Shown: positions 35,005-47,298, numbered from the stretch's first letter. The stretch is DNA of 64,000 nucleotides from Erythrobacter rubeus (GCF_014705715.1 NZ_JACXLC010000001.1:664457-728456); one strand, 5' to 3'. The notes: a model not told the origin generated them from the sequence alone. Made by a program: numbers and translations.

Positions 35005-35688
35005 TTAGAGTGTTTCCAAGGCGGAAATCAGGCCGCCGAGCGAATCGATTACGGCGTCGGCGCCCAATTCGCCGGGCGGCTTGTCGCAATAGCCATAGGC
35101 AGCCGCGATAACAGGCACTCCGGCCGCGCGCGCCGCGTTCACGTCGTATGTCGAATCGCCCACGAAGGCGAAAGAACCGCCACCGCAGCGCTTCTGCGCT
35201 TCGAGGACCGGGGCGGGATTGGGTTTGGAGATGTATTTGCCGTCAGGCCCCTTTCCCATGCTGTTGCCGCCGATGACCGTTTCGAAAGGCTCGAGGAAAT
35301 CGAGCTGCGTCAGGATGGAGCGGGCGAAGTCCTCGAACTTGTTGGTGACCACAGCCATTTTGACGCCGCGCGCGGAAAGCTCTGCCACCACATCGCGGGC
35401 ATGTGGATAGGGTGCAGAATGCACCGCATTGTGATCGGCATAATAACGCAGCATCTGCTTGTAGAGTGCGCGGAAATCGTCCTCGGGCATGCCGCCCTGC
35501 GCCTCGACTGCACGCGCCAGCATGATCTTCGCTCCGCCGCCGATCAGATCCTTGCTGCTGTCGACGGGCACCGGGTCGAAGCCGCCAATGTCCAAAGCGT
35601 GGTTCACTGCCGCGCCAAGGTCGCGAAAGGTATCGAGCAGCGTGCCGTCGAGATCGAAGCCCACGGCGCTAAAGGGAAAGTCGGTCAT
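35005..35688 (-). CDS. gph: Phosphoglycolate phosphatase (HAD superfamily)
   Basis: A 227-residue HAD hydrolase that removes phosphate from 2-phosphoglycolate. The start at 35688 gives MTDFPFSAVGFDLDGTLLDT with nucleophile Asp12 and Asp14 (DxDGT). VVTNK is motif II, SKPNPAP carries the motif III Lys and GDSTYDVNAARAAG is motif IV. The longer open frame upstream is shadow of glmU. It is divergent from glmU across 76 bases. Confidence 0.88.
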   Translation of the reverse strand: MTDFPFSAVGFDLDGTLLDTFRDLGAAVNHALDIGGFDPVPVDSSKDLIGGGAKIMLARAVEAQGGMPEDDFRALYKQMLRYYADHNAVHSAPYPHARDVVAELSARGVKMAVVTNKFEDFARSILTQLDFLEPFETVIGGNSMGKGPDGKYISKPNPAPVLEAQKRCGGGSFAFVGDSTYDVNAARAAGVPVIAAAYGYCDKPPGELGADAVIDSLGGLISALETL

Positions 35689-35764
35689 GCACGACCGCGT
35701 GACGGAACGCTCTTCAAACCGCAAGCGTTTGATGGCAAGCGCCGCGGCGCGTATTGGAGAAAGC

Positions 35765-37120
35765 ATGACCGATTTTGCCGCCATCATCCTTGCCGCGGGC
35801 AAGGGGACCCGCATGAAAAGCGATCTGCACAAGGTGCTGCATCCGATTGCGGGAAAACCAATGCTGATGCACCTGCTCGACAGTTTCGGTGAGCTTTCGC
35901 CGAGGCGGACAGTCGTGGTTGTGGGGGACAAGCGCGAGCAGCTGGACGAGGCGCTGGCGGATAGGGACATCACCACTGCCTTGCAGGAACCACAGCACGG
36001 GACTGCGCATGCCGCCTTGCAAGCGCGCGAGCCTCTCGAAGGGTTTACCGGCAACATCCTCGTATGCTTCGGCGATTGCCCCATGGTGAAAGCCGAGACG
36101 GTGACGCGGCTGACAGCTGCGCTCGAGGGCGGGGCGAAGGTTGCGGTGCTCGGCTTTAGGCCCGACGATCCGCTCCAATACGGCCGGGTCATTGCCGACA
36201 CGGATGGCACGGTGCGCAAGATGGTCGAATTCAAGGACGCCAGCGAGGAAGAGCGTGCCTGCGACCTTTGCAATTCAGGGCTCATCGTCGCGCATTCGGA
36301 CGATATGTGGCCGCTGCTCGACGGGGTGAGCAACGACAACGCGCAGGGTGAATACTACCTCCCCGACGTGGCGACCGGGGCCATTGCGCGCGGCGACACC
36401 GTGAAAGTGGTCGAGACCGACCCCGCCGAGGTGGCAGGCATCAACAGCCGCGCCGAGCTCGCAGCTGCAGAGGCACAGTGGCAGTCATTCAAGCGCGAAG
36501 AGGCGATGGCGGGCGGTGCGACGCTGAAAGCACCTGAAACCGTGTTCTTCAGCTGGGACACCGAGCTCGGCAAGGATGTGGTGGTCGAACCCAACGTCGT
36601 CTTCGGGCCGGGCGTCAAAGTGGCCGATGGCACTCACATCAAATCTTTCTCCCACCTCGAAGGAGCAACCCTTGCCAGCGGCGTGCAGGTCGGCCCCTTC
36701 GCGCGTCTGCGCCCAGGAGCCGTGCTCGAGGAGGACAGCTTCATTGGCAATTTCGTCGAGATGAAGGAGGCGACGCTCGGTAAGGGCGCCAAGGCCAGTC
36801 ACCTGTCCTATATCGGCGATGCGACAGTGGGCGAAGGCGCAAATATCGGCGCTGGCACGATCACCTGCAATTACGACGGCTATTTCAAATACCACACCAC
36901 CATCGGCGAGCGCGCGTTCATCGGATCGAACAGCGCCCTCGTTGCGCCGGTTACGATCGGGCCGGATTCGATCGTGGCGGCAGGGTCCACCGTCAGCCGT
37001 GATGTTGGCGCGGGAGAATTGCGCATGGTCCGCGCAGAGCAGATGGTGAAGCAGGGCTGGGCCGACCGTTTTCACGACACAATGAAGAAGAAAAAGGCGG
37101 CGGCGAAAGCAAAAGAGTGA
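35765..37120 (+). CDS. glmU: Bifunctional GlcNAc-1-phosphate uridyltransferase / glucosamine-1-phosphate acetyltransferase
   Basis: A 451-residue enzyme making UDP-GlcNAc for peptidoglycan and LPS. The start at 35765 has GGAG 7 bases upstream. The N-terminal nucleotidyltransferase has LAAGKGTRMKSDLHKVLH. The C-terminal acetyltransferase is a left-handed beta-helix (VQVGPFARLRPGAVLEEDSFIGNFVEMKEATLGKG, then HLSYIGDATVGEGANIGAGTITCNYDG). Normal length. GTGA overlap with the next small gene. Confidence 0.96.
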   Translation: MTDFAAIILAAGKGTRMKSDLHKVLHPIAGKPMLMHLLDSFGELSPRRTVVVVGDKREQLDEALADRDITTALQEPQHGTAHAALQAREPLEGFTGNILVCFGDCPMVKAETVTRLTAALEGGAKVAVLGFRPDDPLQYGRVIADTDGTVRKMVEFKDASEEERACDLCNSGLIVAHSDDMWPLLDGVSNDNAQGEYYLPDVATGAIARGDTVKVVETDPAEVAGINSRAELAAAEAQWQSFKREEAMAGGATLKAPETVFFSWDTELGKDVVVEPNVVFGPGVKVADGTHIKSFSHLEGATLASGVQVGPFARLRPGAVLEEDSFIGNFVEMKEATLGKGAKASHLSYIGDATVGEGANIGAGTITCNYDGYFKYHTTIGERAFIGSNSALVAPVTIGPDSIVAAGSTVSRDVGAGELRMVRAEQMVKQGWADRFHDTMKKKKAAAKAKE

Positions 37121-37404
37121 GTGGCTTGGGTTCCACCGACGACGCGCTAACCTGCTGGCTTTGCGGACGCCCTTTCGACATGCGCATTCAATGGCATCAC
37201 CCGGTGCCGAAATCGAAGAAGGGGCGCAGCACCGTCCCGGTTCATCCGATTTGTCACAAGACGATCCATAGGAATTTCACCAATACTGAGCTTGCGCGTA
37301 TCGGTGATGACCCCAAGGCGCTACGCGATGATCCAGCCATCGCCAAGTTCGTGCGCTGGGTGAGCGGCAAGCCGCCCGATTTCCACGCTCCCACGCGCAG
37401 CTAA
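37117..37404 (+). CDS. Small HNH-nuclease-like protein
   Basis: A 95-residue protein starting at a GTG that overlaps the glmU stop (GTGA). It has CWLCGRPFD (one zinc-type Cys pair), then QWHHPVPKSKKG and HPICHKTIHRNFTN, which resemble the His-rich core of HNH endonuclease folds. Whether it is an active nuclease is unknown. The tail VRWVSGKPPDFHAPTRS is conserved-looking. Coupling to glmU may be only transcriptional. Confidence 0.75.
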   Translation: MSGLGSTDDALTCWLCGRPFDMRIQWHHPVPKSKKGRSTVPVHPICHKTIHRNFTNTELARIGDDPKALRDDPAIAKFVRWVSGKPPDFHAPTRS

Positions 37405-37473
37405 GTCGCGTGAAACGGGAACTTTTGCGCTGCACAGATGCTGATTAATCAAAGCATTAGCAGGAGCAATATC

Positions 37474-38121
37474 ATGGGTATCGGTAGGTGGATTGCCGCA
37501 GGGCTCGGTATAGCAGCAGTCGGGGCAGTCGCGGCTTATGCTAAGTACAGCGACACGGAACAGGCACCGTACAAGGTTGTGGTAGAAGACGGCGAATTCG
37601 AATTGCGTGAGTATCCGCCAATCATTGTCGCTCAAGTCACGCATACCGGAGAGAGCATGCGCGCACGCAATGCGAGCTTCCGCCGGCTTGCGGCGTATAT
37701 CTTCGGGCAGGATCGCCCGAGAGGCGGTGACACAATCGCCATGACAGCCCCCGTAATGACAGCACGGGTAGGCGAGGATGAGAAGATAGCGATGACCGCG
37801 CCGGTCCTGCAGGATCAGACCGGCAGCGACACTTGGCGCATGCGGTTCGTGATGCCGGCGAAATACACGCTGGAAACGCTTCCCGCGCCGCCGACCGATA
37901 TCGCCTTGACCGAGCTTCCCGCCCGCCGGATGGCTGCGGTTCGTTTCAGCGGCAACGCGCGCGAGGCGCAGCTCATCGAAATGGAAGCGAAGCTGATGAA
38001 CTGGATCGAGGGCCGCGGGCTAGCTGCGACCGGCAATCCGGAATATGCAGGCTACGATGCGCCGATGGTACCAGGACCCATGCGGCGCAACGAGGTCATG
38101 ATCGAAGTGGCGGCCGAATAG
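37474..38121 (+). CDS. SOUL family heme-binding protein
   Basis: A 215-residue protein with an N-terminal hydrophobic anchor or signal (IAAGLGIAAVGAVAAY) and a SOUL domain: YKVVVEDGEFELREYPPIIVAQV, then ASFRRLAAYIFGQDRP, the repeated TIAMTAPV motifs, and MRFVMPAKYTLETLP. SOUL proteins bind heme or tetrapyrroles. Start at 37474 with AGGAG 8 bases upstream. Convergent with the SciP-like gene. Exact role unknown. Confidence 0.9.
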   Translation: MGIGRWIAAGLGIAAVGAVAAYAKYSDTEQAPYKVVVEDGEFELREYPPIIVAQVTHTGESMRARNASFRRLAAYIFGQDRPRGGDTIAMTAPVMTARVGEDEKIAMTAPVLQDQTGSDTWRMRFVMPAKYTLETLPAPPTDIALTELPARRMAAVRFSGNAREAQLIEMEAKLMNWIEGRGLAATGNPEYAGYDAPMVPGPMRRNEVMIEVAAE

Positions 38122-38153
38122 GGGTCAGCCGGCCGCCGCGCTTCGATCAAATC

Positions 38154-38399
38154 TTAAGCGTCTTCGAAAGTGCGTTCGGTCTTGGCCGTCGGAATCCGGC
38201 CGCTCTCACGCTCCCACTGCTCGAATTCGCTGCGGCTCAGCAGGTACCGTTCACGGGCTTCGTGAAAGCTGATCACGCGGTCATGTACCGCCTGAACAAC
38301 ATCTGCTTTTTTGGCTTTCGACCAATAGACCCGGTGCGATTTCGGAAGACCATACTGCTTGATCGCATCGGATATGGACATGTGTCGGGGGTATGCCAC
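38154..38399 (-). CDS. SciP/DUF1153-like small DNA-binding protein
   Basis: An 81-residue protein from a GTG with a perfect AAGGAG site 7 bases upstream. The core RVYWSKAKKADVVQAVHDRVISFHEARERYLLSRSEFEQWE follows the DUF1153 pattern (basic strand, KAEVV-type helix, then a helix-turn-helix with ERY.LS..EF..W). In Caulobacter the DUF1153 protein SciP restrains CtrA, the cell-cycle regulator. This one is divergent from canonical SciP at both ends, so it may be a paralogue. A CtrA-like site lies about 100 bases upstream. Family call moderate. Confidence 0.6.
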   Translation of the reverse strand: MAYPRHMSISDAIKQYGLPKSHRVYWSKAKKADVVQAVHDRVISFHEARERYLLSRSEFEQWERESGRIPTAKTERTFEDA

Positions 38400-38497
38400 G
38401 TTTTTACTCCTTAGTTAGGTGCCCCAATTTCAAAGCGCCCTCTGTTGACGACCCAACTTTCCGGTTTTCAGGCTTAATTCGGTCCTACCAAGCATGG

Positions 38498-38512
38498 TTA
38501 AGATCGCGTTGA
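38498..38512. promoter_or_regulatory. CtrA-like site TTAA-N7-TTGA
   Basis: TTAAGATCGCGTTGA matches the CtrA consensus TTAA-N7-TTAA with one mismatch. It is in the gene-free stretch 38400-38588 upstream of the SciP-like gene. No other clear element was seen there. Confidence 0.35.
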
Positions 38513-38588
38513 CGCCGCCCTACGTGGCTGGCGTGCGGTGAAGCGAGTGCAAAGTGTCGATTTGCTTTACAGCTTGAATTTCAGGGAC

Positions 38589-38630
38589 AAAAAAGGGGCG
38601 ATCCCGATCGCGGGATCGCCCCTTTTTTTT
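38589..38630. terminator. Strong bidirectional terminator
   Basis: A perfect 12-base stem GGGGCGATCCCG / CGGGATCGCCCC with loop ATCG, flanked by AAAAAA on the left and TTTTTTTT on the right. It ends the prolyl oligopeptidase transcript (minus strand, stop at 38648) and would block read-through from the other side. Confidence 0.93.
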
Positions 38631-38647
38631 GTCCGATTCCTTCTCCG

Positions 38648-40810
38648 TCAGCCGCCGGTTTGTTCATCCATCAACTGCTGCATGAGATAGACATATTGCA
38701 GCGCCTGAAGCTTCGCGCGCTGTTCGTTATCGACGCCGCCGGAATGCCCGCCGGTCATGTCTTCGAAGTAGTAATAGGGCTGACCCAGCTCCTTGAGCCG
38801 CGCGGCACCTTTGCGCGCATGCGCGGGATGGGTGCGGTCATCGGCGGTCGATGCCCAGAGGAACGGGGTGGGGTAGTCCACGCCTTCCTCGATCTTCTGA
38901 TAGGGCGAATAACCTTCTATCCACGCGCGCTGCTCGGGAATGCGCGGGTCGCCATATTCGCCAATCCACGAAGCGCCACGACCGATGAGGTGGTAGCGCA
39001 GCATGTCGAACAGCGGGATCTGCACGATCGCCGCGCCGAACAGGTCGGGTCGCTGGGTGAAGGCGGTGCCGACCAGCAATCCGCCTTGCGAGCCGCCCTG
39101 AATGCCGAGATGCTCGGGCGAGGTGAAACCCTTATCCACGAGGTCCTGGCCAACGGCGATGAAGTCGTCCCAGGTGCGCTGCTTGTTCTCTCGGATGGCG
39201 GTTTGGTGCCAGTTCGGCCCGAATTCGCCGCCCCCACGCAGGTTGGCGAGCACGTACGCGCCGCCATTTTCCAGCCACAGCTTCCCTGTGGAGCCGAGAT
39301 AAGCGGGAAGGCGCGGGATCTGGAACCCGCCATACCCTGTCATCAGGACCGCGGTTTCGCCGTCCATCTCCATCCCGGCGGGTTTGACGATGAAATACGG
39401 GACCTTCGTCCCGTCGGCGCTTATCGCCTCGTGCTGCTCGACGTCCATTCCGGCCGCGTCGAAATAGGACGGCGAATTCTTGAGCGGCATCGGATCGGCC
39501 GAGCCGTCCGTGTAATAGAGCGTTGTCGGGTTCAGAAAGTCCGTAACCGTGAACATGATCTGCTCGCTCTCGTTCGAGCTCGCCGCGATCCCCACGGTTG
39601 CATTGTCGGGCAATTCTACCTCTTCGCTCACCCATGCGCCGTCTTCGAAGTTGAACTTCAAGACCTTGCCGACAACGTTGTCGAGCAAGCCGACATAGAG
39701 CGCGCCTGCGGTGATGGCACCGCCGCGCTTAGTCTGGCGCTCCGCCGGAGCCCACACGAGCGTCTTGGCCGCTGCGTTCGGATCGGCTTTCCATTCCTCA
39801 AGATCGGATGCGATCAGGCTGTCGGCCGGAAAGGTCTGGTCGCCCACCGTCCAATCGACATCTGTGGTGTAGAGCATGTGGCCGTCCACAATGCCGTACA
39901 GCGACGCCTTCAACGGCATGTCGAGCTTCACCCATTCGAAGTTTGCCGGGTTAAGCCAGTAGTTCTCACTTTCGTGAAAGCTGATCCCGCGAAAGGCGGT
40001 TGTGGCGTGGATCTCGCTGCTCGCATCGCGCAGCAGGCTCGCGCCCGCCCACACATCGTCTGCCTCGCCGCGAAAGATCTCTTTTGCATCGGCAATCTCG
40101 GTGCCGCGTTTCCAGACGCGGGTGGTGAAGGGGTATTCGCTGTCGGTCAGCGTCCCTTCGCCGAAATCGCGCCCAACCATCAGCGTGTCTTTGTCGACCC
40201 ACTGGATACCGCCCTGGCTTTTCTCGGAAAGCTCGAACCCGCCTTCGACGAATTCCTTCGTCGTCATGTTGAATTCGCGCATGACAGTCGCATCCTCGCC
40301 GCCATCGGACAGCGCGATCATGCATAGCTCCATTGCGGGCGGCAGGTAGGTCGAACCCTTGTAAACCCATTCCTTGCCCTCGGCTTCGGCCAGCGCGTCG
40401 ACATCGAGAATGGTTTCCCATTCGGGCTCGTCGGTCTGGTAGCTTTCAAGAGTGGTTCGGCGCAGCAGGCCCTTCGGGTTCTCCTTGTCCTGCCAGAAGT
40501 TGTAGAGGCCGTCCGGGCGGAAGCTGACAAATGGGATGCGGTCCTCGCTGTCGAAAATCTCCAGCGCTTCTGCCTTGAGCTGTGCGAAGCGTGGATCGCT
40601 TTCCAGCGCCGCCTGCGTCCGCTCGTTTTCGTTTTCGACCCAGGCCAGCGCCTCTTCGCTGCGCGCTTCCTCAAGCCAGATGTACGGGTCCTGCTCAGGG
40701 CCGGGTACGCCATCTGCAGGCGCGGTTTCGGTATGATCATCGGCGGCAGCGCCGGTTGCGGCGGTGATTGTCATGGCAGCGGCCAATGCGAGTGTTGAAA
40801 CAAGTCTCAA
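38648..40810 (-). CDS. Prolyl oligopeptidase family serine peptidase (S9), exported
   Basis: A 720-residue peptidase. Signal peptide about 1-23 (ending TGAAADD). A beta-propeller follows, starting with PDPYIWLEE-like EQDPYIWLEEARSEEALAWV, then the alpha/beta-hydrolase domain. The nucleophile is in GIQGGSQGGLLVG, the Asp in WASTADDRTHPAHARK and the His in DMTGGHSGG. Length matches S9A enzymes. The exported location suggests periplasmic peptide scavenging. Monocistronic with the strong terminator at its 3-prime end. Confidence 0.92.
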   Translation of the reverse strand: MRLVSTLALAAAMTITAATGAAADDHTETAPADGVPGPEQDPYIWLEEARSEEALAWVENENERTQAALESDPRFAQLKAEALEIFDSEDRIPFVSFRPDGLYNFWQDKENPKGLLRRTTLESYQTDEPEWETILDVDALAEAEGKEWVYKGSTYLPPAMELCMIALSDGGEDATVMREFNMTTKEFVEGGFELSEKSQGGIQWVDKDTLMVGRDFGEGTLTDSEYPFTTRVWKRGTEIADAKEIFRGEADDVWAGASLLRDASSEIHATTAFRGISFHESENYWLNPANFEWVKLDMPLKASLYGIVDGHMLYTTDVDWTVGDQTFPADSLIASDLEEWKADPNAAAKTLVWAPAERQTKRGGAITAGALYVGLLDNVVGKVLKFNFEDGAWVSEEVELPDNATVGIAASSNESEQIMFTVTDFLNPTTLYYTDGSADPMPLKNSPSYFDAAGMDVEQHEAISADGTKVPYFIVKPAGMEMDGETAVLMTGYGGFQIPRLPAYLGSTGKLWLENGGAYVLANLRGGGEFGPNWHQTAIRENKQRTWDDFIAVGQDLVDKGFTSPEHLGIQGGSQGGLLVGTAFTQRPDLFGAAIVQIPLFDMLRYHLIGRGASWIGEYGDPRIPEQRAWIEGYSPYQKIEEGVDYPTPFLWASTADDRTHPAHARKGAARLKELGQPYYYFEDMTGGHSGGVDNEQRAKLQALQYVYLMQQLMDEQTGG

Positions 40811-40899
40811 ATATCCTCTCCGACTGGGGATCTAGCTAAATTTAATCTGCCCAACATAGTGGGAAAAGTGAAGCGCCAAACGGCGATTTGCCAGCGATT

Positions 40900-42579
40900 T
40901 CAGCCTGTCTGCTCCGCGACCTGCACCTCGCGTTCGCGCGGGAGGAAAACCGGCGGGCTTTCGCCGCTTGTTTCCATCTCGGCGATGGCTGCGAGGATGT
41001 GCTCGCGCACACGGCATTGCAGTCTCCACCCGGCTTTGGGATCTCTGGCGCGGGCAAGGAAGCGCACTGTCATTGCCGAAGAGCCGTGGTCGACGACCTG
41101 CACCTTCGCTTCCTCGGCATCCATCACCCCGTCATCGTTTTCGACAAACCTCTGAAACTCCTCCCGTAACCGGTCCACGTCCGCGCGGTGGTCCAGCATC
41201 AGCTCTACATGCGTCATCAGGCTGGGGTCGGTCTTGGTCCAGTTCTCGAAACTCTCGTTCACGAAGGCTGAAACGGGCGCCATCAGGCGCCGCTCATCCC
41301 AGGTGCGCAGCCTGAGGTGCGTAAAGCCGATGCGCTCGACATAACACCACTGTCCGCCCCAGTGCACGGCATCACCGATCCGCGCGGTCTTGGCGAAGGC
41401 GATCTGGATGCTCGCCATCAGGTCACCCAATGCCTGCCGCGCGGCGAACACTATGATCAGACCAAGCACGCCCGCCGAGGCCAGCAGGCTGAAACCAAGC
41501 GTGTTCGCTATATCCGTTTGCAGCAGCACCACGCCCGCCGCGACCATGACCACGAAGACGGTCACCAGTCGCCGTGCGGCGCTGAGCTTCGTGAAATAGT
41601 CGCGGCTCTCTTCGTTATCGGGGTCTTCGAGCTCTTCGGTGCGGCTTTCCGATGCGAATTGCGCGATGGTGTCGATTACGGTGAGGACGATCGCGACGAT
41701 TGCTGCCACGAACAGAGTGATCTGCAGCGGATCGAGGAATGTCGACACTGCTCCGGAGAAATTGAAGACACCCAGCCGAACGAGCGCGAATGTTCCTGCG
41801 AAGACGGCGAGCGTTGCCGGCAGGTGCACGGCGCGAAGGACGCCGTAAACAAGACCTTCTTCGTCGCGGGAACGACGCAGCGCGCGGATACCTGCATAGG
41901 TGAGGTTGGCGATCCCGACCGCGAACAGCAGCACGAGCGGCAGCGCGACGACTTCCCACCATGCAAGCGTCCAGAACGCCTGCGCGCGCAGAGGCGCAGG
42001 GAGCATCTCTTCAAAAGGGGTGGGGCCATATCGTTCGTACAAGGCGGGGATATTCTCGACCGTTTGACGCGAGATCAACCACACGGGGTCGGACCCGTCC
42101 GCCTTCACCCTCGCGATCCGGAACGAGTAATCGCGATCCTCCGCGCGCAAGTACCACAGCGCGATATTGCGGCGCGGTTCACCTGAAAGTGGGGCCTCTG
42201 CCGTGCTCGACACATCGACCGCGTCAGGGCGGTCGGGGATTTGCCTCCAGTCGATGACCACCGAACGGTGGACGATTTCAATGGCCTTCCTGGCAAGCTC
42301 GGGCCCCTCTGCTGCCTGGCGACCGACCGGAACTTCGGACAGGTCCAGCGCGGCGGCCGCGCGATCCCATTCCTGGGCAAAGCCGGCGTCGAGGAAGCTT
42401 TCGAGCAGCGATTGCGGTGTTTCGAGGTCAAGCGGCTCGCCGAGTGGGGCGAGACCCTGATTGATCCGGTCGACCTCGTAAACATGGGGCTCGGGTCCGG
42501 CAGGCGACTCCTGTGACGTCTGCGCCGCGAGGGGTACGGCCAAGAAAAGGGCGAGAAGGCTTAAGAGCGTTCTGTGAAT
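40900..42579 (-). CDS. MscS family mechanosensitive ion channel with signal peptide
   Basis: A large MscS-type channel. The first common start in this frame is a TTG at 42543 (MAVPLAAQTSQ), but the 12 codons upstream read IHRTLLSLLALF, making a full signal peptide. An ATT at 42579 with GGAGAG 5 bases upstream is the best start I can find, giving 559 residues. A periplasmic domain (about 30-180) and several helices precede the MscS core with AGVLGLIIVFAARQALGDLMASIQIAFAKTARIGD and the beta domain GFTHLRLRTWDERRLMAPVSAFV. Probably osmotic protection. Confidence 0.85.
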   Translation of the reverse strand: MHRTLLSLLALFLAVPLAAQTSQESPAGPEPHVYEVDRINQGLAPLGEPLDLETPQSLLESFLDAGFAQEWDRAAAALDLSEVPVGRQAAEGPELARKAIEIVHRSVVIDWRQIPDRPDAVDVSSTAEAPLSGEPRRNIALWYLRAEDRDYSFRIARVKADGSDPVWLISRQTVENIPALYERYGPTPFEEMLPAPLRAQAFWTLAWWEVVALPLVLLFAVGIANLTYAGIRALRRSRDEEGLVYGVLRAVHLPATLAVFAGTFALVRLGVFNFSGAVSTFLDPLQITLFVAAIVAIVLTVIDTIAQFASESRTEELEDPDNEESRDYFTKLSAARRLVTVFVVMVAAGVVLLQTDIANTLGFSLLASAGVLGLIIVFAARQALGDLMASIQIAFAKTARIGDAVHWGGQWCYVERIGFTHLRLRTWDERRLMAPVSAFVNESFENWTKTDPSLMTHVELMLDHRADVDRLREEFQRFVENDDGVMDAEEAKVQVVDHGSSAMTVRFLARARDPKAGWRLQCRVREHILAAIAEMETSGESPPVFLPREREVQVAEQTG

Positions 42580-42633
42580 GGAGTCTCTCCGTCGTTGTCG
42601 TGAAACTAACGGAAAGGCCCATTTGATGTTCCG

Positions 42634-42665
42634 AAAAGCAAAAGGGCGACCCAGAGGGGCCGCCC
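42634..42665 (-). terminator. Terminator of the ATP synthase operon
   Basis: On the minus strand the stem GGGCGGCC / GGTCGCCC (one wobble, loop of about 6) is followed by TTTTGCTTTT. It lies 26 bases after the atpC stop. Confidence 0.85.
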
Positions 42666-42690
42666 TTCGCTATTCAGAGAGGATTAGCGG

Positions 42691-42948
42691 TTAGCCGTCC
42701 ACGTGCTCGGCGAGCACTGTCAGACCCGTATCGCCAACCTCGGCAAAGCCACCTTTGACTTCGATGGTCTCGGGCTCTGCGCCTTCGCTCTTGTAAACCT
42801 GCACCGCACCGTCGCGGATGGTCGACATGAACGGTGCGTGCCCTTCGAGCACACCGAATTCGCCTTCGGTGCCGGGAACGACGACCATGTGAACGTCTTC
42901 GCTGCGCACCAGCTTGGCAGGGGTCACCAGTTCAAAGTGGAGTGGCAT
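42691..42948 (-). CDS. atpC: ATP synthase F1 subunit epsilon (short form)
   Basis: An 85-residue epsilon subunit: [45 protein letters not shown] is diagnostic. The protein stops after the beta-sandwich domain and lacks the C-terminal helical hairpin that inhibits ATP hydrolysis in E. coli. Short epsilon is usual in alphaproteobacteria, which rely on the zeta inhibitor instead. Last gene of the operon, 5 bases after atpD. Confidence 0.95.
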   Translation of the reverse strand: MPLHFELVTPAKLVRSEDVHMVVVPGTEGEFGVLEGHAPFMSTIRDGAVQVYKSEGAEPETIEVKGGFAEVGDTGLTVLAEHVDG

Positions 42949-42953
42949 GGCGC

Positions 42954-44450
<1,497 letters not shown>

Positions 44451-44879
44451 TTACTCGGCTGTTTCCGCGTCGGTCGCCATGTCGGCTTGAAGATTTGCGC
44501 GTTCCAGGGAGCCGCAGAAATCGGGTTCCTCGACTAGCTCCCACGAGGCGCCATTCTGAGCGATCGTGAGGGACCTCTCGGTCCCTGCCGGATCCTGCGC
44601 GAAAGCATAATCGCAAGTGAATTCGCTGCCGAGTTCGTTGGCGACGCACGATGCATTGCCAACACGCGCGCGAAGTGTGGGGCACTGCTGATCGAGCGCG
44701 GCTTGCACGTTTTCGAGCTCCGGCGCGCCGCCGTCACCGACCGGATTGTCATCCGGGCTGAGATCGGCCGAAACGGCCTCGGGCGCGAGATCTGCGGTGT
44801 CTTCACCGGTAGGCTCCGAACACGCGGCAAGGCTGACGCCCAGCGCAGTGGCAGCGGCAAATGCAACAAGCTTGTTCAT
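44451..44879 (-). CDS. Lipoprotein encoded inside the ATP synthase operon
   Basis: A 142-residue exported protein between atpG and atp[23 protein letters not shown] is a lipoprotein signal with Cys20. An acidic spacer follows (about 24-54), then a compact domain with four Cys ([28 protein letters not shown] ... EPDFCGSL) that could form two disulfides. Its ATG overlaps the atpG stop (ATGA), so it is translated with the synthase genes. No known family. A role in F1Fo assembly or only opportunistic location are both possible. Confidence 0.82.
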   Translation of the reverse strand: MNKLVAFAAATALGVSLAACSEPTGEDTADLAPEAVSADLSPDDNPVGDGGAPELENVQAALDQQCPTLRARVGNASCVANELGSEFTCDYAFAQDPAGTERSLTIAQNGASWELVEEPDFCGSLERANLQADMATDAETAE

Positions 44880-45745
44880 AGTGCTTCGGCTCCTGCAATG
44901 ATTTCAATGAGTTCGGTGGTAATCGCGGCCTGGCGGCGGCGGTTGTATTCGATGTTGAGGTCCTTGATGAGCTCACCAGCGTTGCGCGTGGCGTTGTCCA
45001 TCGCGGTCATCGATGCGCCTTGCTCCGATGCCTCACGCTCAAGCAGAGCGCCAAACAGCTGCGTCTTCACGTAGCGTGGCAGCAGCTCTTCGAGGATTTC
45101 CTCTTCGCCCGGCTCGTATTCGACCACGGCGCCGGTGTCTTCGGTTTCCTCAGGCGAGGGCACCGGGATCAGTTGATTGACGGTCGGATCCTGAACCAGC
45201 GCCGATTTGAATTTCGGGAAGATCAGATGCGCGACATCATATTTCCCCGCGTCGTACATCTCGATCAGCTCTGCAGCAATTGCATCGGCCTCGTCGAAAC
45301 CGGGCGTCTTGACAGTGCTGGTGTCGAAATGCTGCCCGATGCGGTCTGCATATTCCCGCTTGATCGGGGCGCGGCCTTTCTTGCCGACGAGGTAGAATTT
45401 CACCTCCTTGCCAGCGGCCAGCAATTCTTCCGCCTTGGCCTTCGCCGCCTTGACGATGTTCGAGTTCAGACCGCCGCAGAGGCCCTTGTCGGTGTTCACC
45501 ACGACGAGCAGGTTGCGTTTGTCCGAGCCGGTTCCGGCGAGCAGTTTCGGTGCGCTGTCGCCCGATACCTTGCCGGCAAGCGACGCCATGACGTCGCTGA
45601 GCCGTTCGGCATAGGGACGCGCGGCCTCGGCAGCGGACTGCGCACGGCGAAGCTTTGCCGCGGCGACCATCTGCTTGGCCTTGGTGATCTTCTGGGTCGA
45701 TTTGACCGACCCGATCCGATCCTTGAGTTCCTTGAGCGATGCCAT
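44876..45745 (-). CDS. atpG: ATP synthase F1 subunit gamma
   Basis: The 289-residue rotor shaft. The N-terminal helix [36 protein letters not shown] and the C-terminal helix [37 protein letters not shown] form the coiled coil. [17 protein letters not shown] is conserved. Four-base overlap with the downstream lipoprotein gene, 11 bases after atpA. Confidence 0.97.
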   Translation of the reverse strand: MASLKELKDRIGSVKSTQKITKAKQMVAAAKLRRAQSAAEAARPYAERLSDVMASLAGKVSGDSAPKLLAGTGSDKRNLLVVVNTDKGLCGGLNSNIVKAAKAKAEELLAAGKEVKFYLVGKKGRAPIKREYADRIGQHFDTSTVKTPGFDEADAIAAELIEMYDAGKYDVAHLIFPKFKSALVQDPTVNQLIPVPSPEETEDTGAVVEYEPGEEEILEELLPRYVKTQLFGALLEREASEQGASMTAMDNATRNAGELIKDLNIEYNRRRQAAITTELIEIIAGAEAL

Positions 45746-45756
45746 CTGGCGCTACC

Positions 45757-47298
<1,542 letters not shown>

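Noticed and set aside
38660..40327. Open frame of 555 codons opposite the prolyl oligopeptidase
   Set aside because: Shadow frame; the minus-strand protein has all catalytic motifs.
42691..42948. atpC as truncated or broken
   Set aside because: An 85-residue epsilon without the C-terminal helices is normal in alphaproteobacteria.
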